This document shows, piece after piece, positions 38,238 through 46,913 of a stretch of 64,000 nucleotides of DNA. Under the pieces are notes generated by a model. It did not search any database. It was not told where the DNA came from and saw nothing but the letters and a program-made list of their open reading frames with translations. The position numbers were made by a program, and so were the translations under genes. This stretch comes from Sphingosinicella microcystinivorans. GTDB taxonomy: Bacteria; Pseudomonadota; Alphaproteobacteria; Sphingomonadales; Sphingomonadaceae. Within the stretch, counting starts at the first letter, position 1; the number at the start of each line of letters is the position of its first letter. Where the stretch lies: contig NZ_RBWX01000011.1 in assembly GCF_003634215.1 (NCBI RefSeq), positions 62,001-126,000 of the forward strand, in the 5' to 3' direction.

Positions 38238-39800
38238 ATGACGACAGGCATTCCGGTCCACCGCTCCATCGGCGCTTCGCCGGTGGGGACGGATGGCGCG
38301 CATCTTGAAACATTGATCGTCGGCGCGGGGCCGGTGGGGCTTTCGATGGCGCTCGACCTCGCAAGGCGGGGGCGCAAGGTGACGGTGCTGAGCCGGCTCG
38401 ACTTCATCGCCGCCGGTTCCAAGGGCATCTGCTATTCGAAGCGCAGCCTCGATATCTGGGACCGGCTCGGCGTCGGCCAGGCGATGGTGGACCGGGGCGT
38501 CGTGTGGAACCTCGGCAAGGTGTTCTGGGGCGAAAGCACGACGCCGATCTATGAATTCGACCTGCTGCCGGTGAAGGATCAGCGGCGGCCCGCGTTCATC
38601 AACCTGCAGCAATATCATGTGGAAGCGATACTCGTGGATGCGCTTGGCCGGTATCCGAATGTCGATATCCGCTGGGGGCATGAACTGACCGCGCTCGATG
38701 CGCGGGCGGACGGCGTGAGCGTGAGCGTGGAGGCGCCGGGCGGGCGCTATACTCTCAACACGGATTGGCTGATCGCGTGCGACGGCAACAAGTCCACCGT
38801 GCGCGGGCTCATGGGCCTCGATTTCGAAGGGCGCGTGTTCGAGGACAATTTCCTGATCGCCGACATCAAAATGAAGGGCGAGCACCCGGCCGAGCGCTGG
38901 TTCTGGTTCGACCCGCCGTTCAACCCCGGCCAATCCGCGCTGATGCACAAGCAGCCCGACGACGTGTGGCGGCTCGATTTCCAGCTTGGCTGGAACATCG
39001 ACCGCGAGGCGGCGATGCGGCCCGAGAATGTCGAGCCGTTGGTGCGCGCGATGCTGGGCGACACGATCGAATTCGAGCGCGAGTGGTACAGCGTTTACAC
39101 CTTCCAGTGCCGGCGGATGCAGCGCTTCGTGCACGGGCGCGTACTCTTCGCGGGAGACAGCGCGCACCTCGTGTCCCCATTCGGCGCGCGCGGCGCGAAC
39201 GGGGGTCTCGCCGACGTCGATAACCTCGGTTGGAAACTGGAACGCGTGCTGGAGGGCAAGGCGCTCGAAAGCTTCCTCGAAAGCTACAACCACGAGGCGA
39301 TCACGACCGCGGACGAGAATATCCTGAATTCGACGCGCTCGACCGATTTCCTGACACCCAAGTCCACCGCGAGCGCCGCTTACCGCGACGCCGTGCTGAG
39401 CCTTGCGGGCGAGCATCCATTCGCGCGACCGTTCGTGAATAGCGGGCGTCTTTCGATGGCGGTTTCGTATCCTGCGAGCCCGCTTTCGACGCCGGATGAG
39501 GATGGGGACTGGGACGGCGTGCCACCTGGCTCCCCCGCGCTCGATGCGCCCATTGGAGAGGACTGGCTGCTCGGCAAGCTCGGCGGCGGCTTCCGCCTGA
39601 TCGCAAACGGCTGGAAGGGCGAGGCGCCCGTACCGGTGATCGATGTTGAGGGCGAGGCGCTGATCGTGGACCGCTACGATCTTGCACCGGGAAGCGCCTG
39701 CCTGATCCGGCCGGACCAGTATGTCGCGGCGCGCTGGCGGCATCCCAGCCCCGCGAAGATCAGCGCCGCGATCGCACGCGCCGAAGGAGCCGCCGCATGA
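38238..39800 (+). CDS. FAD-dependent aromatic monooxygenase (PheA/TfdB/MhpA family)
   Basis: This 520-residue class A flavoprotein monooxygenase has a GxGxxG motif in LIVGAGPVGLSMALDLA (about 31-47) and a second FAD motif GRVLFAGDSAHLVSPFGARG (about 296-315). It resembles 3-(3-hydroxyphenyl)propionate and phenol hydroxylases, which hydroxylate an activated ring using NAD(P)H and oxygen. It is the second gene of a three-gene unit, and its stop overlaps the DUF2783 start (ATGA). The substrate is unknown; a phenolic compound is most likely. Confidence 0.87.
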   Translation: MTTGIPVHRSIGASPVGTDGAHLETLIVGAGPVGLSMALDLARRGRKVTVLSRLDFIAAGSKGICYSKRSLDIWDRLGVGQAMVDRGVVWNLGKVFWGESTTPIYEFDLLPVKDQRRPAFINLQQYHVEAILVDALGRYPNVDIRWGHELTALDARADGVSVSVEAPGGRYTLNTDWLIACDGNKSTVRGLMGLDFEGRVFEDNFLIADIKMKGEHPAERWFWFDPPFNPGQSALMHKQPDDVWRLDFQLGWNIDREAAMRPENVEPLVRAMLGDTIEFEREWYSVYTFQCRRMQRFVHGRVLFAGDSAHLVSPFGARGANGGLADVDNLGWKLERVLEGKALESFLESYNHEAITTADENILNSTRSTDFLTPKSTASAAYRDAVLSLAGEHPFARPFVNSGRLSMAVSYPASPLSTPDEDGDWDGVPPGSPALDAPIGEDWLLGKLGGGFRLIANGWKGEAPVPVIDVEGEALIVDRYDLAPGSACLIRPDQYVAARWRHPSPAKISAAIARAEGAAA

Positions 39801-40021
39801 GCCTTGAAACGAAGCCGAACGTCGCGCGGCCCGACGATATCTATGAGGCGCTGATCGCCGCGCAGACGGGCATGAACGAGGCGGAAAGCCTGCGCTTCTC
39901 GGCGCGGCTCATCCTGCTGCTCATCAACCAGATCGGCAATGACGCGCTGGTGAAGGACGCGATTGCGGCGGCTAGAGAGCCAGCTCCGACTCCGGCAGCG
40001 GGATCGGGTCCGCGAGGGTAA
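39797..40021 (+). CDS. DUF2783 domain small protein
   Basis: This 74-residue protein matches the DUF2783 style, a short helical protein often found next to FAD-dependent aromatic hydroxylases. It has no cysteine and no membrane span. It overlaps the monooxygenase stop (ATGA), which implies translational coupling and perhaps a partner role. Its last 50 bases overlap the 3' end of the convergent Rrf2 gene, and the tail (EPAPTPAAGSGPRG) is low in complexity. Confidence 0.75.
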   Translation: MSLETKPNVARPDDIYEALIAAQTGMNEAESLRFSARLILLLINQIGNDALVKDAIAAAREPAPTPAAGSGPRG

Positions 40022-40406
40022 CGGTGTCGAGGATACGCGCGGTTTCATCGCGCACCATCACCATCAGGCGGTGCAGGCGGCATTCTTCCTGGGTGACGCA
40101 GTTCTCGCAGGGCTTGTAGTCGAACCGGCTGGCGCAGGGCACCAGCGCCACCGAACCGCGCGTCAGGCGCACGATGTCACCGTAGCGCACATCAACCGGC
40201 GGTACGGCAAGCCAATAGCCTCCGTCCGGGCCGCGTTTTGTGCCGACGATGCCGAGTCGGCTGAACTCCGAAAGGATCACGGTCAGGAACTTTTTCGGGA
40301 TGTTCTGCGCGTCTGCGATGTCGACGAGCCGGATCGGCCCCTCGCCATAATGGTCGGCGAGGTGTTGGAGCGCGCGAATTGTATACCGCGTCCGTTGAGA
40401 AAGCAT
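39972..40406 (-). CDS. Rrf2 family transcriptional regulator
   Basis: This 144-residue Rrf2/IscR-type regulator has a winged helix (about 1-60, with RLVDIADAQNIPKKFLTVIL). In the C-terminal half the sequence CASRF...CENCVTQEEC holds several cysteines that could bind a 2Fe-2S cluster. I chose the ATG at 40406, preceded by AGGGGGACC. It may sense iron-sulfur status, nitric oxide or redox state. It is convergent with the DUF2783 gene and overlaps it by 50 bases, so transcripts of the two would be antisense to each other. Confidence 0.85.
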   Translation of the reverse strand: MLSQRTRYTIRALQHLADHYGEGPIRLVDIADAQNIPKKFLTVILSEFSRLGIVGTKRGPDGGYWLAVPPVDVRYGDIVRLTRGSVALVPCASRFDYKPCENCVTQEECRLHRLMVMVRDETARILDTVTLADPIPLPESELAL

Positions 40407-40466
40407 GGTCCCCCTATGATGCCGCAATAAGGCAATGCCGTGGCAGAGGGCAATTGATGATGCTCT

Positions 40467-41369
40467 TCAGGCCGGTTTCCGCACCAGGAACACCGAAACG
40501 CCGATACCGCAGAGGATAAGCGCCATGCCCGCGAAATAACGCGGACCAAGCGGTTCGCCGAGGAGCGCCGCCGCAAGCAGCGCACCGAACACGGGCATCA
40601 GCGTGATCGACTGGCCTGCCTTCGCGGCCCCGATCATGCCCACCGCCGCGTTGAACAGGAAATAGGCGGCGAGCGAGGGAAACAGCGCGACATACATGAA
40701 CGCGCCGACGATCTCCGGCCGCCAATCGATGGCCGGCGCGTGCCGCCATTCGAGCATCGCGAGCGGCAGCATCGCCGCGACCCCGATGGCGAAGGTGACG
40801 GCGAGAAACGACAGGGCGTGCACATCGGGGCGAAGCCGCAAAAGGCTGGTGTAGATCGCCCACGCGACCACCCCGACGAGGACGAGCGCGTCGCCGCGCC
40901 CGAAGTGAAGGCGGAGCACCGAAGCGAAATCCGGGAACAGCACGACGCCGACGCCGAGAATCGAAAGCACGACGCCCACGATCTGCCACGCCGGTGCGCG
41001 CACGCGGAAGGCAAGCGCATCGATGATCAGCACGAGAGCCGGAATCGCGGCCTGCAAAAGGAGGCCGTTGGTCGCGGTCGTGTATCGCAGCCCCGAATAC
41101 ATGAACGCGTTGAACGCACTGACCCCGACGAGCCCGAGGAACAGCACAGGGCGCCAATGCCGCAGCAGCACCTCCCTATCTGCCGCGACATGGCGCAGCG
41201 CAAACGGCGCGAGGACGAGAAACGCGCCGAGCCAGCGCCCGAAGGCCAGTGTGAACGGCAGGACATCGCCCCGCACCGCGCGCCCGACGATGGCGTTTCC
41301 CGACCAGAACAGCATGACAAGCACGAGCATCGCGTAAGCCCGAAGCTCTGCGCTACGGGCGGGTGTCAT
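40467..41369 (-). CDS. EamA (drug/metabolite transporter) family permease
   Basis: This 300-residue protein has about ten hydrophobic segments in two EamA repeats (about 10-140 and 150-295). I chose the ATG that overlaps the stop of the upstream permease gene (ATGA); the longer frame has no support. Family members export amino acids, metabolites or drugs across the inner membrane by antiport. It is the last gene of a five-gene leftward operon after a MacAB-TolC-like exporter, so a substrate shared with that exporter is possible. Confidence 0.87.
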   Translation of the reverse strand: MTPARSAELRAYAMLVLVMLFWSGNAIVGRAVRGDVLPFTLAFGRWLGAFLVLAPFALRHVAADREVLLRHWRPVLFLGLVGVSAFNAFMYSGLRYTTATNGLLLQAAIPALVLIIDALAFRVRAPAWQIVGVVLSILGVGVVLFPDFASVLRLHFGRGDALVLVGVVAWAIYTSLLRLRPDVHALSFLAVTFAIGVAAMLPLAMLEWRHAPAIDWRPEIVGAFMYVALFPSLAAYFLFNAAVGMIGAAKAGQSITLMPVFGALLAAALLGEPLGPRYFAGMALILCGIGVSVFLVRKPA

Positions 41370-42574
41370 TCGTGGCGGAGCGCGTCGATGGGGTTGAGCG
41401 ACGCCGCACGCCGTGCCGGGAAATAGCCGAAGACCACGCCGATTGCCGCCGAGAACATGAAGGCGAGCATATTGATCTTCAGATCGAAAATGAAGGGCAC
41501 CTGCATCAAGGGCGCGATCGCGAGCGACGCGAACAGCGCGATGACGAGGCCGATGAGCCCTCCGAGGCAAGACAGTACCACGGCTTCGACAAGGAATTGC
41601 AGCAGCACCTCGCGCGCCACCGCGCCGATCGCGAGGCGGATACCGATCTCGCGCGTGCGCTCCGTGACCGACACCAGCATGATGTTCATGATGCCGATGC
41701 CGCCGACGAGCAGCGAAATCGCAGCGACCGCGCCGACGATCTGCGTGAGGATCGTGGTGGTGCCGGTCAGTGTGTCCGATATCTGCTTCGTATCGAAGAC
41801 GTTGAAATTGTCGGCATCGCCCGGCTTGATCTTGCGGCGTTCGCGCATCAGGTCTTCGAGCGAGGCCTGCACGGTCTGCGTATCATAGGCATCGTCCACC
41901 GCGACCATGATCTGGCCGATGTCGCGGTCGCCCGTGAAGCGCCGCTGCACGAACTTGATCGGCATGACCACGACATCGTCCTGATCCTGGCCGAAACCGC
42001 CCTGCCCGCGTGATCCAAGCACCCCGATGACCTGACAGGAGACGCCCCTGATGCGGAAGCGTTTGCCCAGCGGATCCACCTGCCGGAACAGGTTGTTTTT
42101 CAGCGTATTCCCAATGATGCAGACCGGCTTTCCCGCCTGCTCCTCCTCCGGCATGAACAGGCGGCCGCCCGCAAGCGGCCATTGTTGCGCCTCGAAATAA
42201 GACGCCGAGGTGCCGTTGACGGTCGTGCTCCAGTTATTGCCTTCGTAGATCGCCGTGCCCGACGACTGCGCCATCGGAGCAACGGCGCGCACGCCGGTGA
42301 GCTGATTGGCGATCGCTGTCACATCCTCGGGTTTGAAACTGGGTGGGCGCGGACCGCCACCGCCACGACCGAAGCCCTGTCCGGGGCGGAGCTGCAGGAT
42401 GTTCGCGCCGAGACTGGCGATCTGTTCGCGCACGGCAGCCGTCGCGCCGTTGCCGAGCGTCGTCATGGTGACGACGGCGGCGACGCCGATGATGATGCCG
42501 AGCGTGGTGAGGAACGAGCGCAGCTTGTGGCGCATGATGGCGCGGAAGGCGAGCGTGATCGTGGTGCCGAGCAT
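41366..42574 (-). CDS. MacB-type ABC transporter permease
   Basis: This 402-residue protein has the MacB/FtsX layout: a first membrane helix (about 18-42), a large periplasmic domain (about 45-275) and three C-terminal helices, with LVGGIGIMNIMLVSVTERTR (about 290-309). It works as a mechanotransducer that drives export through the TolC-like duct. It lies three bases after the ATPase gene and overlaps the EamA gene. The ATPase is a separate chain here, whereas E. coli MacB is a fusion. Confidence 0.9.
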   Translation of the reverse strand: MLGTTITLAFRAIMRHKLRSFLTTLGIIIGVAAVVTMTTLGNGATAAVREQIASLGANILQLRPGQGFGRGGGGPRPPSFKPEDVTAIANQLTGVRAVAPMAQSSGTAIYEGNNWSTTVNGTSASYFEAQQWPLAGGRLFMPEEEQAGKPVCIIGNTLKNNLFRQVDPLGKRFRIRGVSCQVIGVLGSRGQGGFGQDQDDVVVMPIKFVQRRFTGDRDIGQIMVAVDDAYDTQTVQASLEDLMRERRKIKPGDADNFNVFDTKQISDTLTGTTTILTQIVGAVAAISLLVGGIGIMNIMLVSVTERTREIGIRLAIGAVAREVLLQFLVEAVVLSCLGGLIGLVIALFASLAIAPLMQVPFIFDLKINMLAFMFSAAIGVVFGYFPARRAASLNPIDALRHE

Positions 42575-42577
42575 CGG

Positions 42578-43282
42578 TTACACCCCCGCCCTGCCGGTGT
42601 TTTCGATACGCTCGACGAGACCGTCGCGGAAATGCACGATGGTACGTGCGTACGCCGCCATGTCGGGCTCGTGCGTGACCATGAGTACCGTGATGCCGGT
42701 CCGGTTCAAATCGGTGAGCAGCTCCATGATTTCGAACGAGCGCTCGGTATCGAGGTTGCCGGTCGGTTCGTCGGCAAGAAGCACGTCGGGGCTCGTGACG
42801 ATGGCGCGCGCGATCGCGACGCGTTGCTGCTGCCCCCCCGAAAGCTCTGCTGGTGTGTGGTCCCACCACGGCTTGAGGCCGACCTTGTCGAGCGCCGCCA
42901 TGCCGCGTTGGTAGCGCGCGCGCCGGTCCTCTCCGCGGTAGAGCAGCGGCAGCTCGACGTTTTCGAGCGCGGTGGTGCGCGACAGGAGATTGAAACCCTG
43001 GAACACGAAGCCGAGATAGCGGCGACGGAGCAGCGCGCGCTGATCGCGGTCCAGCGTTTCGACATGGTGGCCGTGAAAGAGGTATTCGCCGCTCGTCGGC
43101 ACATCGAGGCAGCCGAGGATGTTCATCGCCGTCGACTTGCCGGACCCCGACGGCCCCATCACCGCGACGAAATCCCCGCGCGCGATATCGAGATCGACAC
43201 CTTTCAGCGCCTGAAACGCCGTCGCGCCGGTACCGTAGGTCTTGGAGATGCCGCGCAGGCGGATGATCGGATCATCGCCCAT
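42578..43282 (-). CDS. MacB/LolD-type ABC transporter ATP-binding protein
   Basis: This 234-residue ATPase has Walker A GPSGSGKST (about 39-47), the signature LSGGQQQRVAIARA (about 144-157) and Walker B VLLADEPTGNLD. This is the MacB/LolD/FtsE subtype. It overlaps the adaptor gene by 11 bases and is followed by the permease gene, giving one exporter. Its likely substrates are macrolide-like compounds, peptides or lipids. Confidence 0.92.
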   Translation of the reverse strand: MGDDPIIRLRGISKTYGTGATAFQALKGVDLDIARGDFVAVMGPSGSGKSTAMNILGCLDVPTSGEYLFHGHHVETLDRDQRALLRRRYLGFVFQGFNLLSRTTALENVELPLLYRGEDRRARYQRGMAALDKVGLKPWWDHTPAELSGGQQQRVAIARAIVTSPDVLLADEPTGNLDTERSFEIMELLTDLNRTGITVLMVTHEPDMAAYARTIVHFRDGLVERIENTGRAGV

Positions 43283-44645
43283 TGCCGGCCTTTTCCGCCG
43301 AACGCCGATTACCGCGCGCGGGCGGCGCTTCCTGCCCGGCGACGAGCTGGCCGACGATGACCTTCATGCCTTCCTTGATGTCGCCGCTCAGGATCGCGGT
43401 GTTGGTACCGTCGCTGTCGCCGACGACGACTTCCACGGCCTTTGGCTCACCCTCCGCGCCGACGACATACACCGTTTGCGTGCTGCCCGCGCCGAAGCCC
43501 ACCGACTTCTGCGCATTGCCGCCGCGCCGCGGGCGCATGACAAGCTGGCCGGTGATCCCGCCGCCCCGCGACGCCCCCGCCTGTGTCGCCGGGTTGAAGC
43601 GAAGTGCGGCATTCGGCACCAGCAGCACGTTTTCCACGCGGCTCGCGACGATATCCGCCGTCGCTGTCATGCCCGGGCGAAGCGTCTCGTCGCGGTTGTC
43701 GACGTTCAAGACCGCCGTGTAGGCGACGACGGCTGCCGTGCTGCTCGACGACGCGGACGAACTGCTGCTGCTGCTCGAACTGGCGTTCGAGCCGACGTTG
43801 ACGCGCGTGACCTTCGCGGGAAAGCTGCGGCCGGGGAAGGCATCCACGCTGAAGTTCGCGCTTTGGCCGTCTTTCACCTGGCCGACGTCCGCCTCGTCCA
43901 CCGAGACCTCGACCTCCATCTGCTTCAGATCTTCGGCGATGGTGAACAGCACCGGCGCGTTGAACGAGGCGGCCACCGTCTGACCGGGCTCGATATCGCG
44001 CGAGAGCACGACGCCCGTGACCGGGGAAACGATGCGTGCCTTGGAAAGATTGGTCTGCGACGACGAGAGCTGAGCCTTCGCGACCAGCACCTGCGCTTCT
44101 GCCGCGCGCAGGCTGGCGACGGCCTGACTGTGGCTCGCGCGCGCCGTGTCCAGCTCGGTCTTCGACGGGACGCGGCCACCCGAAAGGCGGAAGACCTCCT
44201 CCTGCCGATCGAGCGTCGCCTTCGCGAGCGCGGCGCTCGCCTTCGCCTGCGCGACGCTCGCTTCGGCGGATGCAACCTGCGCGCGCGACTGGGTGACCGT
44301 ATCCTGGAGCCGCGAAGGATCAAGCTCGGCAAGCTGCTGGCCGCGCGTGACGCGGTCATTCACGTCGACGAACACCTTGGTGATGAGACCCGACTGTTCG
44401 GAACCGACATCGACCTGATTGATCGGCTTCAGATTGCCCGTCGCCGAGACGGTGACGGTAAGGTCGCCGCGCTCAACGGGGCGCGTGTCGTATTGCGGCG
44501 CATCGTCGGAGAGGAAGCTGCGCACGACAATGACGAACAGGATCAGCGCCGCGGCGACGGCCGCATAGATCGCCCACTTCCGCCACGGCTTTTCCGGCTG
44601 CGCGCCGAGGAAATCATCGAGCGTCTGGGTGTTGGTGTCGTTCAT
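43272..44645 (-). CDS. MacA-like periplasmic adaptor (membrane fusion protein)
   Basis: This 457-residue adaptor has one N-terminal membrane helix (about 21-42), a lipoyl/barrel-sandwich hybrid split by a long coiled-coil hairpin (about 95-205) and a beta barrel. I chose the ATG that overlaps the stop of the outer-membrane factor gene (ATGA). An unusual run of about 20 mostly Ser residues interrupts the beta-barrel region (coding bases about 43736-43795). It should connect the MacB-type permease with the TolC-like protein. Confidence 0.9.
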   Translation of the reverse strand: MNDTNTQTLDDFLGAQPEKPWRKWAIYAAVAAALILFVIVVRSFLSDDAPQYDTRPVERGDLTVTVSATGNLKPINQVDVGSEQSGLITKVFVDVNDRVTRGQQLAELDPSRLQDTVTQSRAQVASAEASVAQAKASAALAKATLDRQEEVFRLSGGRVPSKTELDTARASHSQAVASLRAAEAQVLVAKAQLSSSQTNLSKARIVSPVTGVVLSRDIEPGQTVAASFNAPVLFTIAEDLKQMEVEVSVDEADVGQVKDGQSANFSVDAFPGRSFPAKVTRVNVGSNASSSSSSSSSASSSSTAAVVAYTAVLNVDNRDETLRPGMTATADIVASRVENVLLVPNAALRFNPATQAGASRGGGITGQLVMRPRRGGNAQKSVGFGAGSTQTVYVVGAEGEPKAVEVVVGDSDGTNTAILSGDIKEGMKVIVGQLVAGQEAPPARGNRRSAEKAGNGR

Positions 44646-46048
44646 TCGGGCTGCCATCCGTCAATCGGGTTCATTGTCTGCCATCCGCCGCCGAGCGCGC
44701 TGTAAAGCTGCGCCGCCGCGAACACTTCGTCGGCGTCCGCGTCGGCGAGGCCCTGCCGCGCCGACAGCAGCGACTGTTCGGCGCTGAGCAGCGTCCGGAA
44801 ATCGGTGAGGCCTGCCTGATACTGGCTGCGCGCCAGAATGGCGCTGGTGTTCGCCGCGTCATAGGCTTCGGTGAACTGGACCTGCCGTTCGCGCGCGGCG
44901 CGGAGCGCGACGAGCGCGTTCTCCACATCTTCGAGCGCGCCGAGCACCGATGCCTTGTAGGACGCGAACGCGCCTTCCGCCGCCGCTTTCTGCGCGCGGA
45001 CACGCGATGCCGTTGCGCCGCCATCGAAAATCAGCTGCCCGATCGAAGCGAACAGGCCGCCGGTAATGACGTCCCCGAGGCTGCCAAGCGAAAGCGCGCT
45101 GGTGCCCACATTGCCGCTGATGCGGAGCGACGGGTAAAGCGCCGACTCCGCGACACCGATGCGCGCCGTCGCAGCCGCGAGTACGCGTTCGGCCTGCCGT
45201 ACATCGGGCCGCTGGCGCAGCGTATCGGCGGGAATGCCCGCCGTGATCGCATCGGGCGCAGCCGGAATCGGCGCCGCGGTTTCCAGCGCGCGCGTCGCCG
45301 CGCCCGGCGCATCGCCCGTCAGCACCGCGATACGATTGAGCGCGCCCGCGAGGCTCTGCTCGATCGACGGGATCGATGCGCGGTTCTGCGCAAGCTGCGC
45401 GCGCGCCTGCTCCGCATCGAGCGACGAGACGAGCCCGGCCTGCACGCGCCAGCGCGCGATATCGTAATTGTCCTCGACCGTTTTCAGCGTGTCGCGCGCG
45501 ATGCGGAGACGCTCCTGCGCGAGCCGCGCGGTGACGTAGTTGCTGACGGTTTCGGCAATGATCGCCGCGCGCACGTTCGCAAGGCTGTAACCCGCGGCGG
45601 CGAGATCGGCGCGCGAGGCCTCCACGGCGCGGCGTGTGCCGCCGAACAGGTCGATCTCCCACGACGCGTCGGCGCCGAGCGAATAGCTGCTGTTATCGGC
45701 CGCGCCTTCGCGGAAATTGCGTCCGCCGCTACCCGACGCGCTGACCGACGGCAGGAAATCCGCCTGCGACTGCCGAAGGGATTCGCGCGCCTGCCGCAGC
45801 CGCGACACCGCCTGCGCGATATCGAGATTGCTTTCCACGGCGCGGGCGACCAGCCCGTCGAGCACCGGATCGTTATAGACGCGCCACCATTCTGCGAGCG
45901 CGGCATCGGCTTCGGGGGCGGCACTGCCGTCGCTCCATGCCGCAGGCACGGCAAGCGCCGCGGGCGCGGGAGCGCGATAGTCCGGTCCGGCAGCACACGC
46001 GGCAAGCGCAAGCCCGGAGATGAGGGGAAACAGCTTCTTCACGCGCAC
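44642..46048 (-). CDS. outer-membrane efflux lipoprotein (NodT/TolC family)
   Basis: This 468-residue protein has a lipoprotein signal with lipobox LAAC (Cys about 18). Two repeats of the outer-membrane efflux protein domain follow (about 60-265 and 275-460), with the coiled-coil periodicity of TolC-type channels. It provides the exit duct for the MacAB-like pump encoded next. The start is GTG; a second GTG two codons later is possible. It is the first gene of the operon, behind a 124-base gap that must hold the promoter. Confidence 0.9.
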   Translation of the reverse strand: MRVKKLFPLISGLALAACAAGPDYRAPAPAALAVPAAWSDGSAAPEADAALAEWWRVYNDPVLDGLVARAVESNLDIAQAVSRLRQARESLRQSQADFLPSVSASGSGGRNFREGAADNSSYSLGADASWEIDLFGGTRRAVEASRADLAAAGYSLANVRAAIIAETVSNYVTARLAQERLRIARDTLKTVEDNYDIARWRVQAGLVSSLDAEQARAQLAQNRASIPSIEQSLAGALNRIAVLTGDAPGAATRALETAAPIPAAPDAITAGIPADTLRQRPDVRQAERVLAAATARIGVAESALYPSLRISGNVGTSALSLGSLGDVITGGLFASIGQLIFDGGATASRVRAQKAAAEGAFASYKASVLGALEDVENALVALRAARERQVQFTEAYDAANTSAILARSQYQAGLTDFRTLLSAEQSLLSARQGLADADADEVFAAAQLYSALGGGWQTMNPIDGWQPE

Positions 46049-46172
46049 CTTGTTTCGAATTCAGCGGCCACGGCCCATCGCCACAAACGCCATACGTGCC
46101 ACGTACAGGCTATTCCCTGCAGCGCGCATGAATATGTTGAAGAATTTTTTGCAAAACGTCCTTCCGCGACCC

Positions 46173-46913
46173 TCACGGAACGTAATGACGCAGCATGACG
46201 TCGCGGCAATGCTCGGCGAGCGCCTTGCGCGTGTCGAACGCGGCAGGCTTTACCGGCTCGTGGAAATGCAGGATGACACCCGCACGCTGGCGCGCGAGCG
46301 CGAGTGCGTTCGGCAGCATGTCCTCGTCTCCGATCCACGCGATCGCATCGAGCGCCGCCGGATCGAGCGGGCCGCCGCCGGGCGCGGTGTAGCGGATGGT
46401 GACGGGCTGCACGGCGAGGGCGGCGTCCGCAGCGGCGAACAGGCTGCTGCGAAACGGCAGCAGCCCGCGCCCGTCGGAAGTCGTGCCTTCCGGGAACATC
46501 AGCACGCGCCGCCCGGCGATAAGCCGCTGCCGGATCGCCTCCATCTGGCTACCCGCCTGCGAGCGCCGTTCACGCTCCACGAAGATCGTGCCGGTGCGCC
46601 CGGCGAGCGCGCCGATGCCGGGATAGGCCGCGACATCCGCCTTCGCGACGAAATCCGTATCCACCACCGCCCCGACGCTGATGATATCCGCCCAGCTGAT
46701 GTGATTGGCGACAAACATCGTGCCGGCCATACCCGGCGTTCCCAGAACCTGCGGGCGCAGGCCGAAACCTGCAGCGATCGTACGGTGGAAGCGGCGTTCG
46801 AGCGCCTTTGCAGGGATGCTCTTCGGGCTCATCAGGAGCCAGGGCGGCACCAGCATGGCGGCCCCGGCAAGACCAAGGGCCGCGCGCGTTCGCCCGAAAG
46901 GACGGTCTGTCAT
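46173..46913 (-). CDS. 1-acyl-sn-glycerol-3-phosphate acyltransferase (PlsC family)
   Basis: This 246-residue acyltransferase has the catalytic motif NHISWAD (about 70-76) and the substrate motif FPEGTTS (about 142-148). An N-terminal hydrophobic segment (about 10-28) anchors it to the inner membrane. I chose the ATG that overlaps the stop of the cfa gene (ATGA). It would acylate lysophosphatidic acid or a related lysolipid. Coupling with cfa suggests a joint role in membrane lipid remodelling, perhaps under solvent or stationary-phase stress. Confidence 0.9.
   Translation of the reverse strand: MTDRPFGRTRAALGLAGAAMLVPPWLLMSPKSIPAKALERRFHRTIAAGFGLRPQVLGTPGMAGTMFVANHISWADIISVGAVVDTDFVAKADVAAYPGIGALAGRTGTIFVERERRSQAGSQMEAIRQRLIAGRRVLMFPEGTTSDGRGLLPFRSSLFAAADAALAVQPVTIRYTAPGGGPLDPAALDAIAWIGDEDMLPNALALARQRAGVILHFHEPVKPAAFDTRKALAEHCRDVMLRHYVP

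Noticed and set aside
37695-39743. Open frame of 682 codons on the minus strand opposite the MBL and FAD monooxygenase genes
   Set aside because: It is an antisense shadow; the plus-strand genes have clear motifs.
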